DNA of 64,000 bases, from the NCBI GenBank assembly GCA_002284895.1, contig CP015605.1:248001-312000 (forward strand). The letters run 5' to 3'. Below are positions 20,666 to 29,353 of this stretch, piece after piece. Numbering within the stretch: position 1 is the first letter of the stretch; each line of letters begins with the position of its first letter. A model generated the notes under the pieces. That model was not told the DNA's origin, searched no databases, and saw only the letters and a list, made by a program, of their open reading frames with translations. The position numbers and the translations under genes are program-made. Source of the DNA: Actinobacteria bacterium IMCC19121 (GTDB lineage: Bacteria; Actinomycetota; Actinomycetes; Nanopelagicales; Nanopelagicaceae).

Positions 20666-21474
20666 ATGCGGGTATTGATGTTCCTACTATTCAACGTTTT
20701 GGAGCTTTGTATATAGCTTCGGCACGTTTGAAATCAATGTCTAAGTGGCGAACCATCATCGCGGCGGTAGATATCGGAAATCCGCTGTTTTACTTAATTG
20801 CAGTGGGCATTGGTATTGGCGTCATGGTTGAGCAAGGATCGGGCACAAGCGGTACAAATGGCATTAAATACATATCTTTCATCGCACCTGCCCTATTGGC
20901 TAACACTGCTATTACAGGAATTATGGATGAAACAGTTTTTCCTACTATTGAGGGCTTTAAGTGGCGCAAACTTTTCTTTGCGCAAAACTCAACTCCAATA
21001 ACTGGTCGACAAATTGCAATCGGTGTTTACCTAGCTGCGCTTTTTCGCGCGCTCTTTGCAGTAATCGCTTACTACATTCTCTTGCTTGCCTTTGATGTTG
21101 TTAACTTTGGAATCAGTATCCTGCTAGTGCCTATTGCCGTTCTAGGTGGGGGTGCTTTTGGTGCACTGATGCTGTTTGCAGCAGCAAAAATTGAAAAAGA
21201 AGATCAATTCTTCAACATACTAGGTCGCTTGGTCATTATGCCGATGTTCTTGTTCTCGGGAACTTTCTTTCCTTTGACATCAATGCCGGTTTATTTGCAG
21301 CCTATTGGATGGATTTCACCACTGTGGCATGCAACCGAACTAGGTCGTGAGTCTGCTTTTGATTACGGAATTAGCACCACAATGGTTGTTGTTCACCTTG
21401 TTTTCCTCTTTACCTTGCTTGTCATTGGTCTAGGCCTTGCGACTCGTCAATTTGAACGGCGGTTATCAAAGTGA
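20662..21474 (+). CDS. ABC-2 type exporter permease 1
   Basis: A 270-residue membrane protein with about six hydrophobic segments in the ABC-2 arrangement (NodJ-like), including FFPLTSMPVYLQPIGWISPLWH before the last helices. The ATG overlaps the ATPase stop (ATGA) and the stop overlaps the GTG of the next permease (GTGA). Pairs with permease 2, which has similar length and layout, presumably as a heterodimer. Confidence 0.85.
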   Translation: MNAGIDVPTIQRFGALYIASARLKSMSKWRTIIAAVDIGNPLFYLIAVGIGIGVMVEQGSGTSGTNGIKYISFIAPALLANTAITGIMDETVFPTIEGFKWRKLFFAQNSTPITGRQIAIGVYLAALFRALFAVIAYYILLLAFDVVNFGISILLVPIAVLGGGAFGALMLFAAAKIEKEDQFFNILGRLVIMPMFLFSGTFFPLTSMPVYLQPIGWISPLWHATELGRESAFDYGISTTMVVVHLVFLFTLLVIGLGLATRQFERRLSK

Positions 21475-22283
21475 GTAATGCTGTAGATATTGCAATGAAC
21501 CGTAGGTCAACAGCTATGTATGCGGGTCGACCTTACGTATTGCTAGAGCGTGGTTGGCTTGCATTTAGATCTACCAATTGGGTCCCAGTTGTTACCGGTT
21601 TTGTTGAGCCGGTTCTTTTCTTGTTGGCTTTTGGTTACGGAATGGGAAACCTTATTGGAGATGTGACTACAGGAAACACAACTATTGATTACACCTTGTT
21701 CATCGCACCAGGGTTGCTTGCAAATAGTGCAATGAATGGTGCGATTTATGATTCAACTTGGAATGTTTTCTGGAAACTTAATGAGTCTAAGTTGTATAAG
21801 ACAATGCTCTCAACTCCACTTGGGCCTCTAGATATAGCACTGGGAGAAATTACTTGGGCTTTGATTAGAGGTCTTGTGTACTCAATTGGTTTCCTAACGG
21901 TCGTAACTGCTCTTGGTTTAACACCGAGCTTCTGGGCAATCTTGGCAATCCCTGCAGCTTCGCTTATTGCATTTGGTTTCGCCTCATTTGGAATGGCGGT
22001 CACCTCTTACTTTAAAACTTACCAACAGATGGGCTTCATTAACTTCGTATTGCTCCCAATGACTTTATTCTCAGGCTCTCTCTACCCGATCTCTGTTTAT
22101 CCAGATTGGTTAGAAAAAATAATCATGGCTTTGCCTCTATGGCATGGAATTGAGCTAGTGCGCGCTTTTTGGTTTGGGGAAATAAACTCTGGAGTTTTCG
22201 TGCATGTTACTTATTTTGTTGTAATGATCGGAATAGGACTTTTTGTAACATCCCGCCGATTGCGTGCACTTTTCTTGCGCTAA
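21471..22283 (+). CDS. ABC-2 type exporter permease 2
   Basis: A 270-residue ABC-2 permease paralogous to its neighbour, with about six hydrophobic segments and LYPISVYPDWLEKIIMALPL in the position of the neighbour's FFPLTSMPVYLQPIGWISPL. The N-terminal 35 residues precede the first membrane segment. Starts with GTG at 21471. Last gene of the exporter operon; after the stop there is a T-rich tract with only a short GCG/CGC hairpin (22277-22286) as possible terminator. Confidence 0.85.
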   Translation: MSNAVDIAMNRRSTAMYAGRPYVLLERGWLAFRSTNWVPVVTGFVEPVLFLLAFGYGMGNLIGDVTTGNTTIDYTLFIAPGLLANSAMNGAIYDSTWNVFWKLNESKLYKTMLSTPLGPLDIALGEITWALIRGLVYSIGFLTVVTALGLTPSFWAILAIPAASLIAFGFASFGMAVTSYFKTYQQMGFINFVLLPMTLFSGSLYPISVYPDWLEKIIMALPLWHGIELVRAFWFGEINSGVFVHVTYFVVMIGIGLFVTSRRLRALFLR

Positions 22284-22367
22284 CGCTTTTTTAACTTTTT
22301 TTACCTTTTTTCCCTTTTCCCCGCATGACACACCCGGCTTTTTTGGGGGTTGCATTTAAAAAACGGC
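22284..22367 (+). other. Pyrimidine-rich intergenic tract
   Basis: Successive T-runs separated by AAC, ACC or CCC (22287-22320) follow the exporter operon, then ACACCC...GGGGGT with a T6 between. A GCG-CTAA-CGC hairpin straddling the stop plus the T-run may terminate transcription. TTGCAT at 22350-22355 is a -35 candidate for the next gene. Confidence 0.35.
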
Positions 22368-22401
22368 ATGAGATACTTAGGCCTTAGTTCGAAAGAACTA
22401 A
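22350..22401 (+). promoter_or_regulatory. Alternative promoter and 5' hairpin before aminotransferase
   Basis: TTGCAT (22350-22355), a 16-bp spacer and an extended -10 TGAGATACT (22369-22377) would start transcription near 22384. From exactly there runs a perfect 7-bp hairpin TTAGTTC-GAAA-GAACTAA (22384-22401) with a GNRA tetraloop. Two further small hairpins follow at 22414-22426 and 22433-22449. This reading competes with the leader-ORF model. Confidence 0.4.
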
Positions 22402-22475
22402 AAACCGAACCGGGAGAGTACTTCTCAAACGAGTTTCAAAAGCTGAAACCTTTGCCGTACAAGTTTTACCAATGA
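22368..22475 (+). CDS. Possible 35-residue leader ORF coupled to the aminotransferase
   Basis: ATG at 22368 opens a frame of 35 codons (MRYLGLSSKEL ... PLPYKFYQ) whose TGA overlaps the aminotransferase ATG exactly as ATGA. The aminotransferase has no Shine-Dalgarno, which such coupling would explain. The peptide is charged in the middle and aromatic at the end (Tyr, Phe, Tyr, Gln) and shows no domain or signal peptide that I recognise. Against it: no clear ribosome binding site or -10 precedes its own ATG, and the same bases can be read as a promoter plus a structured untranslated leader. Treat as a hypothesis. Confidence 0.35.
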   Translation: MRYLGLSSKELKTEPGEYFSNEFQKLKPLPYKFYQ

Positions 22476-23866
22476 TTACCCAAACTAATCACAGAGAAAC
22501 ATTTAGATTCGTCCCTTCAACATCTACTCCTGTCTCACCTGAGCGAGTAGCCCAACTCCTAAAAGCTGAATGGGAGTTATTCACCAAGCAAACTGGCAAG
22601 AGCGCTGAAGAGAGCAAGCGCGCCCTTAAGTCATTGCCTCTGGGCGTAACTTCTAGCTTCCAGCACTGGGACCCATATCCAATCTCGATTGTGAGCGCTA
22701 AGGGCGCCTGGATGACTGATGTTGATGGTCGCCAGCTCCTCGATCTCTCTATGGGCTTTGGAGCCATGTTGGCAGGTCACCTAAACCCAATAATCGTGGA
22801 GGAAGTAAAGAAGGCGCTTGAAACTGGAACTCTCTTTGTAACTCCATCTCCTATTTCAACTGATGCTGCAGAGCGCATCTGTCGCCGCTTTGGTATTGAT
22901 CAAGTTCGTTTCACTAACTCTGGAACTGAATCAACAATGTATGCCGTTCGCACAGCACGCGCTGCAACAGATAAGAATGCAATAGTTAAAATTGAGGGCG
23001 GCTATCACGGTAGCTATGACCCATTTGTTGTCTCAAGCAAGCCACCCATCGACAAGATCGGTGATGAAAACGATCCCATCGCTCATGTTCCAGAAGGAAT
23101 CGTTCCAGGTGAGATCTACGTTGTTCCTTATAACAACGCAGATGCCCTAGAGCGCACTTTCAAAAAGCATGCATCATCGATTGCTTGTTTCATTCTTGAG
23201 CCAGTTCTTGAAAACCTGGGCATCGTTTTGCCAGATGAAGGTTACTTAGAGCGAGTTCGTGAACTTTGCGATGAATACAACGTTGTTTTAATCTTTGATG
23301 AAGTTAAAACAGGTTTAACTGCAGGACATCAAGGCGCAGCGCAGCGTTTAGGTGTTACTCCAGACTTAATTACTCTTGCAAAATCAATCGGCGGCGGACT
23401 TACACTCGCAGCCTTTGGTGGCAAGAAGAAGTACATGGACTTTGTTACTAATGGAAAAATGGCCCACTTTGGAACATTTAACGGTAATCCCCTTGCAATG
23501 GCAGGCGTTCGCGCAGCCGATAAAATTTTTACGCATGACTCTCTAGCCCAAGCTGAAAAATTCAATCAACAGGCACTAGAACGCATCAATGCAATCATTG
23601 AGCAGTACCAACTACCAGCTCACACTGTTGGTTTTGGTGTGAAGGGCTGTATTACGTGGTCCACAGAGCCAGTTCGTAACTACCGTGATTACAAAGCCAC
23701 AGATTTTGCTGTTGCTGAGCTTTCATGGCTATGGTCACTTAACCGCGGAATCATTACGCCTCCGGGATTAGATGAGCAGTGGTTAATCTCGCTGGCTCAC
23801 GGTCAAAAAGAAGTCGATATTTTGGTGGAGGATTTCGAATCCTTTGCTAAAGCTTTGCGTTCATAA
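22472..23866 (+). CDS. Class III PLP aminotransferase (GSA aminomutase-like)
   Basis: A 464-residue fold-type I PLP enzyme resembling glutamate-1-semialdehyde aminomutase and related omega-aminotransferases: VDGRQLLDLSMGFGAMLAGH, FTNSGTESTMYAVRTARA, EGGYHGSYDP, LIFDEVKTGL and TLAKSIGGGLTLAAFGG with the Schiff-base lysine. It is longer than haem-pathway GSA aminomutases and carries an N-terminal ~60-residue extension, so a catabolic omega-amino acid or polyamine-derived substrate is as likely as haem synthesis. The start lacks a Shine-Dalgarno. Glutamate dehydrogenase follows 19 bp downstream, suggesting linked transamination and glutamate turnover. Confidence 0.82.
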   Translation: MITQTNHRETFRFVPSTSTPVSPERVAQLLKAEWELFTKQTGKSAEESKRALKSLPLGVTSSFQHWDPYPISIVSAKGAWMTDVDGRQLLDLSMGFGAMLAGHLNPIIVEEVKKALETGTLFVTPSPISTDAAERICRRFGIDQVRFTNSGTESTMYAVRTARAATDKNAIVKIEGGYHGSYDPFVVSSKPPIDKIGDENDPIAHVPEGIVPGEIYVVPYNNADALERTFKKHASSIACFILEPVLENLGIVLPDEGYLERVRELCDEYNVVLIFDEVKTGLTAGHQGAAQRLGVTPDLITLAKSIGGGLTLAAFGGKKKYMDFVTNGKMAHFGTFNGNPLAMAGVRAADKIFTHDSLAQAEKFNQQALERINAIIEQYQLPAHTVGFGVKGCITWSTEPVRNYRDYKATDFAVAELSWLWSLNRGIITPPGLDEQWLISLAHGQKEVDILVEDFESFAKALRS

Positions 23867-23885
23867 AACTAACGGGAAGAAGAAA

Positions 23886-25124
23886 ATGACAACGGAGTCA
23901 GCTCTTCAAACCGCTCGGACGCAGTTGCGTCGAGCTGTTGAACTACTACAACTTACCGAAAATGATTGGCAAACCCTTTCCACGCCCCGTCGCATCCTTG
24001 AAGTAGCAGTTCCGCTTCGCCGTGATAACGGAAATGTGGAGATGTATAAAGGTTTTCGCGTTCAATACTCAACAACACGTGGTCCTTCAAAGGGCGGTGT
24101 TCGCTTTCACCCAGATATAGATATGGATGAAACCGTTGCTCTTGCCATGTTAATGACATGGAAATGCGCACTTACTAACTTGCCGTATGGCGGTGCTAAA
24201 GGTGGCATTGCAGTTGATGCGCACACACTTTCTTTAGGTGAGAACGAGCGCCTCACTCGTCGCTACACATCAGAGATCTTGCCCATCATTGGACCAGAGC
24301 GTGATATTCCAGCACCTGATGTTGGAACTGATGAACGCAACATGGCCTGGATGATGGACACATACTCAGTTAATGCAGGTTTTTCTGTTCCCGGAGTTGT
24401 CACAGGAAAACCAATTGTTTTAGGTGGCTCACTTGGTCGCACATCTGCAACTGGTGATGGCGTCGCAATTTCCACAATAGAAGCACTTAGAGTTAAAGGC
24501 ATTGATCCCAAAGGTGCAACTGTTGCTATTCAAGGCTTTGGAAAAGTGGGTTACTGGGCAGCAATTGCCCTTGAAAACCTAGGTCTTAAAGTTGTTGCAG
24601 TCAGTGATGTCAGCGGTGGTGTGACTGGTTTTTCATCAGTTGCGCAGCTCTGGAAATACTTCCAAGCCAATGGCAACCTAAACATGCCTGGCACAGACAA
24701 AATCACACAGGAAGAACTACTTCACTTAGATGTTGATGTTCTTATCCCTGCAGCCTTAGCTGACTCTGTTACTGAGAAAACTGCCAGTGGAATTAAAGCC
24801 AAGATCATTGTTGAAGGCGCTAACGCCCCAACAACTCCTGGTGGAGATCAGATTCTTAATGAGAATAAAGTGCTGGTAGTGCCAGATATTTTGGCTAACT
24901 CAGGCGGTGTAATCGTTTCTTACTTTGAATGGGTCCAGGACAAGCAAAACTACTTCTGGAGCGCTGATGAGGTCAAGCAAAACCTTAATGACATCATGAT
25001 GAAATCATTTAGAGAAGTTGAGCATATGGCCACAGATAAGAAGGTTTCTTGGCGCGAAGCAGCTCACATGATCGGTGTTGCACGTGTTGCCGAAGCCCAC
25101 AGATTACGTGGTCTCTACCCGTAA
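23886..25124 (+). CDS. gdhA: Glutamate dehydrogenase (Glu/Leu/Phe/Val family)
   Basis: Reversible oxidative deamination of glutamate to 2-oxoglutarate and ammonia. The 412-residue sequence has KGGVRFHPDIDMDETVALA, catalytic-lysine segment TNLPYGGAKGGI, APDVGTDERNMAWMMD and Rossmann motif AIQGFGKVGYW. The frame opens at 23844 but ATG 23886 follows GGGAAGAAG and matches family length. Co-directional with the aminotransferase. Coenzyme choice is not readable with confidence. The 3' end overlaps pcp by 21 bp. Confidence 0.92.
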   Translation: MTTESALQTARTQLRRAVELLQLTENDWQTLSTPRRILEVAVPLRRDNGNVEMYKGFRVQYSTTRGPSKGGVRFHPDIDMDETVALAMLMTWKCALTNLPYGGAKGGIAVDAHTLSLGENERLTRRYTSEILPIIGPERDIPAPDVGTDERNMAWMMDTYSVNAGFSVPGVVTGKPIVLGGSLGRTSATGDGVAISTIEALRVKGIDPKGATVAIQGFGKVGYWAAIALENLGLKVVAVSDVSGGVTGFSSVAQLWKYFQANGNLNMPGTDKITQEELLHLDVDVLIPAALADSVTEKTASGIKAKIIVEGANAPTTPGGDQILNENKVLVVPDILANSGGVIVSYFEWVQDKQNYFWSADEVKQNLNDIMMKSFREVEHMATDKKVSWREAAHMIGVARVAEAHRLRGLYP

Positions 25125-25700
25125 TACATCCAGAGCTATTTCAACTCCTGCAACCATCTGTCTAATCGGCATGGTTGGCAAAGCTGGATACTCTTTGCGT
25201 TGTTCATCCATTAATGGCACATGCATAAACCCGCTACTAATTGAAGAATCCTTTAAGTAATCCTGCAACACATAAAAAATGTGATTACAGACAAATGTTC
25301 CAGCGCTCAGTGAAATTGAAGCAGGGATTCCTGCTGCCTTCATTGATGTAACCATCTTCTCAATGGGAAGTGTTGAGAAATACCCATCAGGGCCATCAGC
25401 GATAATTCTCTTTCCTAGAGGTTGATTACCTGCATTATCTGCAATCCGGGCATCATCTAAGTTAATTGCAATGCGCTCAGGCATAATTTCACTTCGTCCA
25501 ACTGCTAAACCTAAGCAGAGCACAGCAGTTGGTTTGTGAAGTTCGATAAGCTCTTTGAGTTTGCTACTGGCTTGCCCAAAAACCACCGGCAATATCGCAG
25601 TTACAAGATCATCACCTTTGAGCGCTTTAACAATCTCAGCTGATGGGTTGAGCGCTGATTTATCAAAGGCTTCAAAGCCTGTTACAAGGATCTTGGACAT
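25104..25700 (-). CDS. pcp: Pyrrolidone-carboxylate peptidase (pyroglutamyl peptidase I)
   Basis: Cysteine peptidase (C15) removing N-terminal pyroglutamate from peptides in the cytosol. The 198-residue protein begins ILVTGFEAFDKSALNPS, the family signature. The catalytic triad is visible as Glu in MPERIAINL, Cys in AGTFVCNHIFY and His in GFMHVP. AATACT at -12 to -7 before the ATG is a near-consensus -10, and no Shine-Dalgarno is seen. Overlaps gdhA tail to tail, so glutamate-releasing and glutamate-deaminating enzymes are neighbours. Confidence 0.93.
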   Translation of the reverse strand: MSKILVTGFEAFDKSALNPSAEIVKALKGDDLVTAILPVVFGQASSKLKELIELHKPTAVLCLGLAVGRSEIMPERIAINLDDARIADNAGNQPLGKRIIADGPDGYFSTLPIEKMVTSMKAAGIPASISLSAGTFVCNHIFYVLQDYLKDSSISSGFMHVPLMDEQRKEYPALPTMPIRQMVAGVEIALDVLRVETT

Positions 25701-25733
25701 GGCATAAGTATTACCTATGTAAAAAGAAGAAAA

Positions 25734-25760
25734 GCCCCCGGTGTGAAAGGCACCGAGAGC
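25734..25760 (-). terminator. Intrinsic terminator of tRNA-Arg
   Basis: On the reverse strand GCTCTCGGTG pairs with CACCGGGGGC (10 bp including G-U pairs) around a CCTTTCA loop, followed by TTTTCTTCTTTTT. It lies directly downstream of the tRNA. Confidence 0.8.
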
Positions 25761-25768
25761 TTAACTTG

Positions 25769-25841
25769 TGCGCGCGAAGGGATTCGAACCCCTAACCTTC
25801 TGATCCGTAGTCAGATGCTCTATCCGTTGAGCTACGCGCGC
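25769..25841 (-). tRNA. tRNA-Arg (anticodon ACG)
   Basis: 73-nt cloverleaf: acceptor GCGCGCG/CGCGCGC, anticodon arm TCTGA-CTACGGA-TCAGA with anticodon ACG, T arm AGGGG-TTCGAAT-CCCTT. Discriminator A; the CCA end is not encoded and must be added by the pcnA product at 53326. A34 is the expected TadA substrate. Confidence 0.95.
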
Positions 25842-25866
25842 TTATTTAGTTTTGTACAGCCTGCGC

Positions 25867-25894
25867 ATCTTACCTTCTTTTCATTCAGTGCCAA
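25867..25894 (-). promoter_or_regulatory. Promoter of tRNA-Arg
   Basis: Reverse strand: -35 TTGGCA (25894-25889), 16-bp spacer, -10 TAAGAT (25872-25867), giving a short 5' leader before the tRNA at 25841. Confidence 0.55.
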
Positions 25895-25920
25895 AATGCG
25901 TGAACTGTGCGTAAATAAAG

Positions 25921-25956
25921 CACAAAGGGCGCCAGATTGCTCCGACGCCCTTTGTG
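25921..25956 (-). terminator. Terminator hairpin after 5'-nucleotidase gene
   Basis: An 11-bp perfect stem CACAAAGGGCG / CGCCCTTTGTG with a 14-nt loop, 12 bp beyond the nucleotidase stop. In the reverse direction it is followed by CTTTATTT, a modest U-tract. Confidence 0.7.
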
Positions 25957-25968
25957 ATTACTACTTAA

Positions 25969-27984
25969 TTAGCCAACCTTTTTCACACGTCCATCAAGGA
26001 CTGGAACTTGGGTGACCTTTCCTGCTGCCATATCGGCCTTTAGTGCATCTACAAATACATCAAGTAGAGCGCCATAAACCTTGGCTTTTGCAGGTGAGAA
26101 CACATCAACATAACCATCGCCACCATAAATGATGTAGTCGAGAGTTGTGAGTGTGTATTCAGTTGCATCCTTAGCAATTGCAGTTCCATCGTTCTTTGTT
26201 ACAGAAACGATTCGACTTCCAACTGGCTTTGAAGCATCAAATGAGAACTTCAAACCAGATACTTGAGGGAAACGTCCATCAGCTGGATAGTTTCCGCCCA
26301 CACCGTTTTCAAGTGCTTTCCAAAGGTTTGCACCTGTAACAACAGTTGTTGCTACTTGGTTACCGAATGGATAAACAGTGAGTGCATCACCCAGTGTTAC
26401 ATCAAGTGGACCAGAACCTGTGCGAACAAGTGCGGTGTTCGCTGGGATGTATGTCTTTGCAGGGAATGTGTCACGGATACCGCCACCATTTGAAATTGCA
26501 AAGTCAGTCTTGTATTTAGCACGTAGAAGATCAGCGATGTAAATACCCATTGGGTTTTCACCTGAACGCTCAACTGCAGGTGATCCACCACGTGGGAAGA
26601 CACCTGAAACTGAACCGATTTTCACGTCAAGCTTGGCAGTTAATTGATCTTTGTACTTCTTAATCAGTGCCGCACCTGTTGCATCAGCAGTAGTAACTGT
26701 GCTCACCACACCAGTGTTAATAGTTGGTGTTGCAGCCTTTAGAACATGCTGCAATGAAGAGCCCACTACATTGCCGTTTTGAACGCAAATCTGTGAACGT
26801 GTGTACTCAACGCCAGCGTTGCGAACTTCACCGAGTAGAACTGGTGCTTGCGCGCGTCCTGCTGGAATCAATGTTGAGAATGTCTGGTGGCTGTGACCAC
26901 CATAGATAACTGAAGCACCCTTGATCTGGGCTGCCATATTGTTATAGAGACCTTTGGCAACACCATCTGAGTTTTCAGTCCATCCTTGGTGAATCAAGAC
27001 AACCACAATCTCAGCGCCAGCTTCTTTAGCTTCAACAATTGCCTTGTTGACTCCAACGACACCTGGATCGATTTGAATTGTCTTTTTAGCACCTGATGCA
27101 TCTGTGTAATCAAGGTTTCCAGGAAATACCTGCTCGATTGTCTCTGGAGTATTAGCTCCAACGATTCCAACCTTAAAGCCACCACGATCAATGATTGTGA
27201 ATGCCTTTGCAGCCTTGGTTCCTGATTTGAGAGCAGCTAATGACTCTGAGCCGTAGTTAGAGACAACCCATTGGAAATCAGAGGCGCCAATAACCTTTTG
27301 AACGTGAGCCAAGTTGCGGTCATGTTCGTGGTTACCAAATGTTGAAACATCGACCTGCATGAGGTTCATTGATTCAATTGTTGGCATTTCTTCAAACTCT
27401 GTTGAGATTGGTGGTGCTGCGCCAATGTTGTCACCAGATGAAAGGGTGATTGTGGCAGCTGCGGCTTTGCGATCTGCAGCAAAGTTGCTCATAAGAAGAG
27501 GTGTTCCAAATGAGGTTCCAGTTTCAATCGCTCCGTGCAAATCACTAAATTGCAATAACTGCAAAACGCGGTTGCTGGCAGATGAAACCTTAACTAGTTG
27601 AGCTGCAGTAAAACTCTGCTTAGAAATTCCTGGCTTAGAGAAACCATAAGCATTAACTGCTTGAACAGTTGGGGTTCCTCCTGGTTGACCAACAACTACA
27701 GGCATAGTTACAACTGAGTGATAACTAGCTGGGACATAAATTGGGCAAGAACCAGCGCCGGCTGAAACTACATAACCAGTTACTGCTGGTGAGACATCAC
27801 TAGCTGGTGTCCACTTAACAACAACACCGCGAGCGCCAATATAAGAGGTGACATTTGTCGGAGCACCCGGCAGCGAATAGGTCGCAGCTTGTGCACTTGG
27901 AATTAGTAGGGAGACTAATAATGCGATGGCTGTGGCAAGTGCGCCAAAGCCTGTGAATTTTCTTGTTGTGAGGGTTTGTTTCAT
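25969..27984 (-). CDS. Secreted 5'-nucleotidase / metallophosphoesterase (UshA-like)
   Basis: A 671-residue exported enzyme hydrolysing nucleotides or related phosphate esters. Signal peptide at residues ~1-33 (KQTLTTRKF, hydrophobic core, SAQA cleavage region), then a fibronectin type III-like domain (~35-110), a calcineurin-type metallophosphoesterase domain (FSDLHGAIE, SSGDNIG, TFGNHEHD, YGGHSHQT metal ligands) and the C-terminal 5'-nucleotidase domain (SNGGGIRDTF, YPFGN, YGGDGY). No LPXTG or membrane anchor at the end. An in-frame ATG at 28038 would add 18 residues before the signal peptide, so ATG 27984 is preferred. Organic-phosphorus scavenging is the likely role. Confidence 0.9.
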   Translation of the reverse strand: MKQTLTTRKFTGFGALATAIALLVSLLIPSAQAATYSLPGAPTNVTSYIGARGVVVKWTPASDVSPAVTGYVVSAGAGSCPIYVPASYHSVVTMPVVVGQPGGTPTVQAVNAYGFSKPGISKQSFTAAQLVKVSSASNRVLQLLQFSDLHGAIETGTSFGTPLLMSNFAADRKAAAATITLSSGDNIGAAPPISTEFEEMPTIESMNLMQVDVSTFGNHEHDRNLAHVQKVIGASDFQWVVSNYGSESLAALKSGTKAAKAFTIIDRGGFKVGIVGANTPETIEQVFPGNLDYTDASGAKKTIQIDPGVVGVNKAIVEAKEAGAEIVVVLIHQGWTENSDGVAKGLYNNMAAQIKGASVIYGGHSHQTFSTLIPAGRAQAPVLLGEVRNAGVEYTRSQICVQNGNVVGSSLQHVLKAATPTINTGVVSTVTTADATGAALIKKYKDQLTAKLDVKIGSVSGVFPRGGSPAVERSGENPMGIYIADLLRAKYKTDFAISNGGGIRDTFPAKTYIPANTALVRTGSGPLDVTLGDALTVYPFGNQVATTVVTGANLWKALENGVGGNYPADGRFPQVSGLKFSFDASKPVGSRIVSVTKNDGTAIAKDATEYTLTTLDYIIYGGDGYVDVFSPAKAKVYGALLDVFVDALKADMAAGKVTQVPVLDGRVKKVG

Positions 27985-28060
27985 GGCCTTATCTAAGCAG
28001 TACTCAATTTCGCTTAAGTGATTTTTAGGTAACGACATGATTACTGCAGAGTGAAAAAGG

Positions 28061-29329
28061 TTACGCCAGTCCCAACTTTAAAAGCTCATCGCGCTCAACA
28101 CTCTTAACCCGAGGTTTACCCTTTGGCTCACCCGCAGCCACCTCGGCAGCATTAATTTTCTGCCACGCACTTTGATCAACAACTACCTGATGAGTCAATA
28201 ACTCTGAAATATCGCCAGCAGCTTTAGGTGTTTTTAAATCACTGATCATTAGTTCAACAACTGCTGCTGCATCTGATTTATTAGTGCCAATTACTCCTGA
28301 TGGGCCGCGCTTTGCCCAACCAACCACATACAAATTCTCGCTCACGCGTCCGTCAGTATTAACAACTTTGCCGTTTTCATATGGCACGCCATCTATTCCA
28401 GCTGCTTGATAGCCAATAGCTGTAATCACTAATCCGCACTTAATAGTCACATCACCGCTAGGAGTTGAATACACAACGCCTTCAACGTGATCTGTGCCAA
28501 TGATTTGCTTGGGGGTGTGCTGGAAAAGAAAGCGCATCGTGCGCTCATGTTCACTTTTTTGTGACTCTGCAATCAAAAGCATTGCATCCAAGTTACTTTT
28601 CACATCTTTTTCAGGCTCTGCTCCTGCACGAACTATCGCAGCATCAATATCTTCTTTGTTAATGACAACATTGGTGTGTTCAAGCTTGGGTAGTTCTCGA
28701 AGTTCCGGGGAAGTAAAAGCTGCATGCTCTGGTCCACGGCGAGCGCTGATATAAACATCGCGCACAGCACTTGCTTTAAAGGCATCAATTGCATGATCTG
28801 CGGTATCTGTTGGATCTAGCTCACTTGGCTCTAACGCCAACATACGTGCAACATCCATTGCAACATTGCCTGCGCCAATTACTACAGCCGTATCGCAATC
28901 AAGTGGGACTTTTACATCAACATAATCTGGATGTGCGTTATACCAGGGGACAAAATCTGCAGCAGATAAAGAGCCAGGCAAATCTTCTCCCGGTATACCT
29001 AACGTCTTACCTAGCGCCGATCCGGTTGCAATAACAACTGCGTCATATTTTTCTTTGAGTTGGGCAACGCTTATTTCACTGCCAATTTCAACGTTAGCAA
29101 AGAGGCGAAAGTTAGGATCTGCTGCGATCTTTTCAAAGACTTTAGAAACAGTCTTAATCTTTGGATGATCTGGTGCGACACCGCTTCGAACTAATCCCCA
29201 TGGTGTGGGAAGACGTTCAATCATGTCTATTGAAAAAGTGCGATCTTCATTTTGTTGATTGTGTAAGGCTTGCGCTGCAAAATAGCCCGCTGGTCCTGCG
29301 CCAACGATTGCTACTTTAAACAATGGCAC
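28061..29329 (-). CDS. fprA: Ferredoxin/adrenodoxin-type NADP+ reductase (FprA-like)
   Basis: FAD flavoprotein moving electrons between NADPH and ferredoxin. About 422 residues: FAD motif AIVGAGPAGYFAAQAL, SGVAPDHPKIKTV, NAD(P) motif VVIGAGNVAMDVARML, SARRGPEHAAFTSPELREL, and GWAKRGPSGVIGTNK, all as in adrenodoxin-reductase-type FprA of actinobacteria. AGGAG (29340-29336) directly touches a TTG at 29335 but is 6 bases from GTG 29329, so GTG 29329 is chosen. It lies 24 bp downstream of tRNA-Ser(GCT) and may be read through from it. Confidence 0.9.
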   Translation of the reverse strand: MPLFKVAIVGAGPAGYFAAQALHNQQNEDRTFSIDMIERLPTPWGLVRSGVAPDHPKIKTVSKVFEKIAADPNFRLFANVEIGSEISVAQLKEKYDAVVIATGSALGKTLGIPGEDLPGSLSAADFVPWYNAHPDYVDVKVPLDCDTAVVIGAGNVAMDVARMLALEPSELDPTDTADHAIDAFKASAVRDVYISARRGPEHAAFTSPELRELPKLEHTNVVINKEDIDAAIVRAGAEPEKDVKSNLDAMLLIAESQKSEHERTMRFLFQHTPKQIIGTDHVEGVVYSTPSGDVTIKCGLVITAIGYQAAGIDGVPYENGKVVNTDGRVSENLYVVGWAKRGPSGVIGTNKSDAAAVVELMISDLKTPKAAGDISELLTHQVVVDQSAWQKINAAEVAAGEPKGKPRVKSVERDELLKLGLA

Positions 29330-29353
29330 AGCCAACTCCTTTAATCATTCTTC

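Noticed and set aside
22363-22458. Assignment to a known riboswitch (glycine, guanidine, SAM-IV, ydaO considered)
   Set aside because: Some short words (GGGAGAG, ACCGAACC) look familiar, but the conserved cores and stem orders of these classes are not present.
25743-26015. Forward ORF of 90 codons
   Set aside because: It runs through tRNA-Arg and its terminator; the peptide is the familiar artefact of translating a tRNA antisense strand (EGIRTPNLLIRS).
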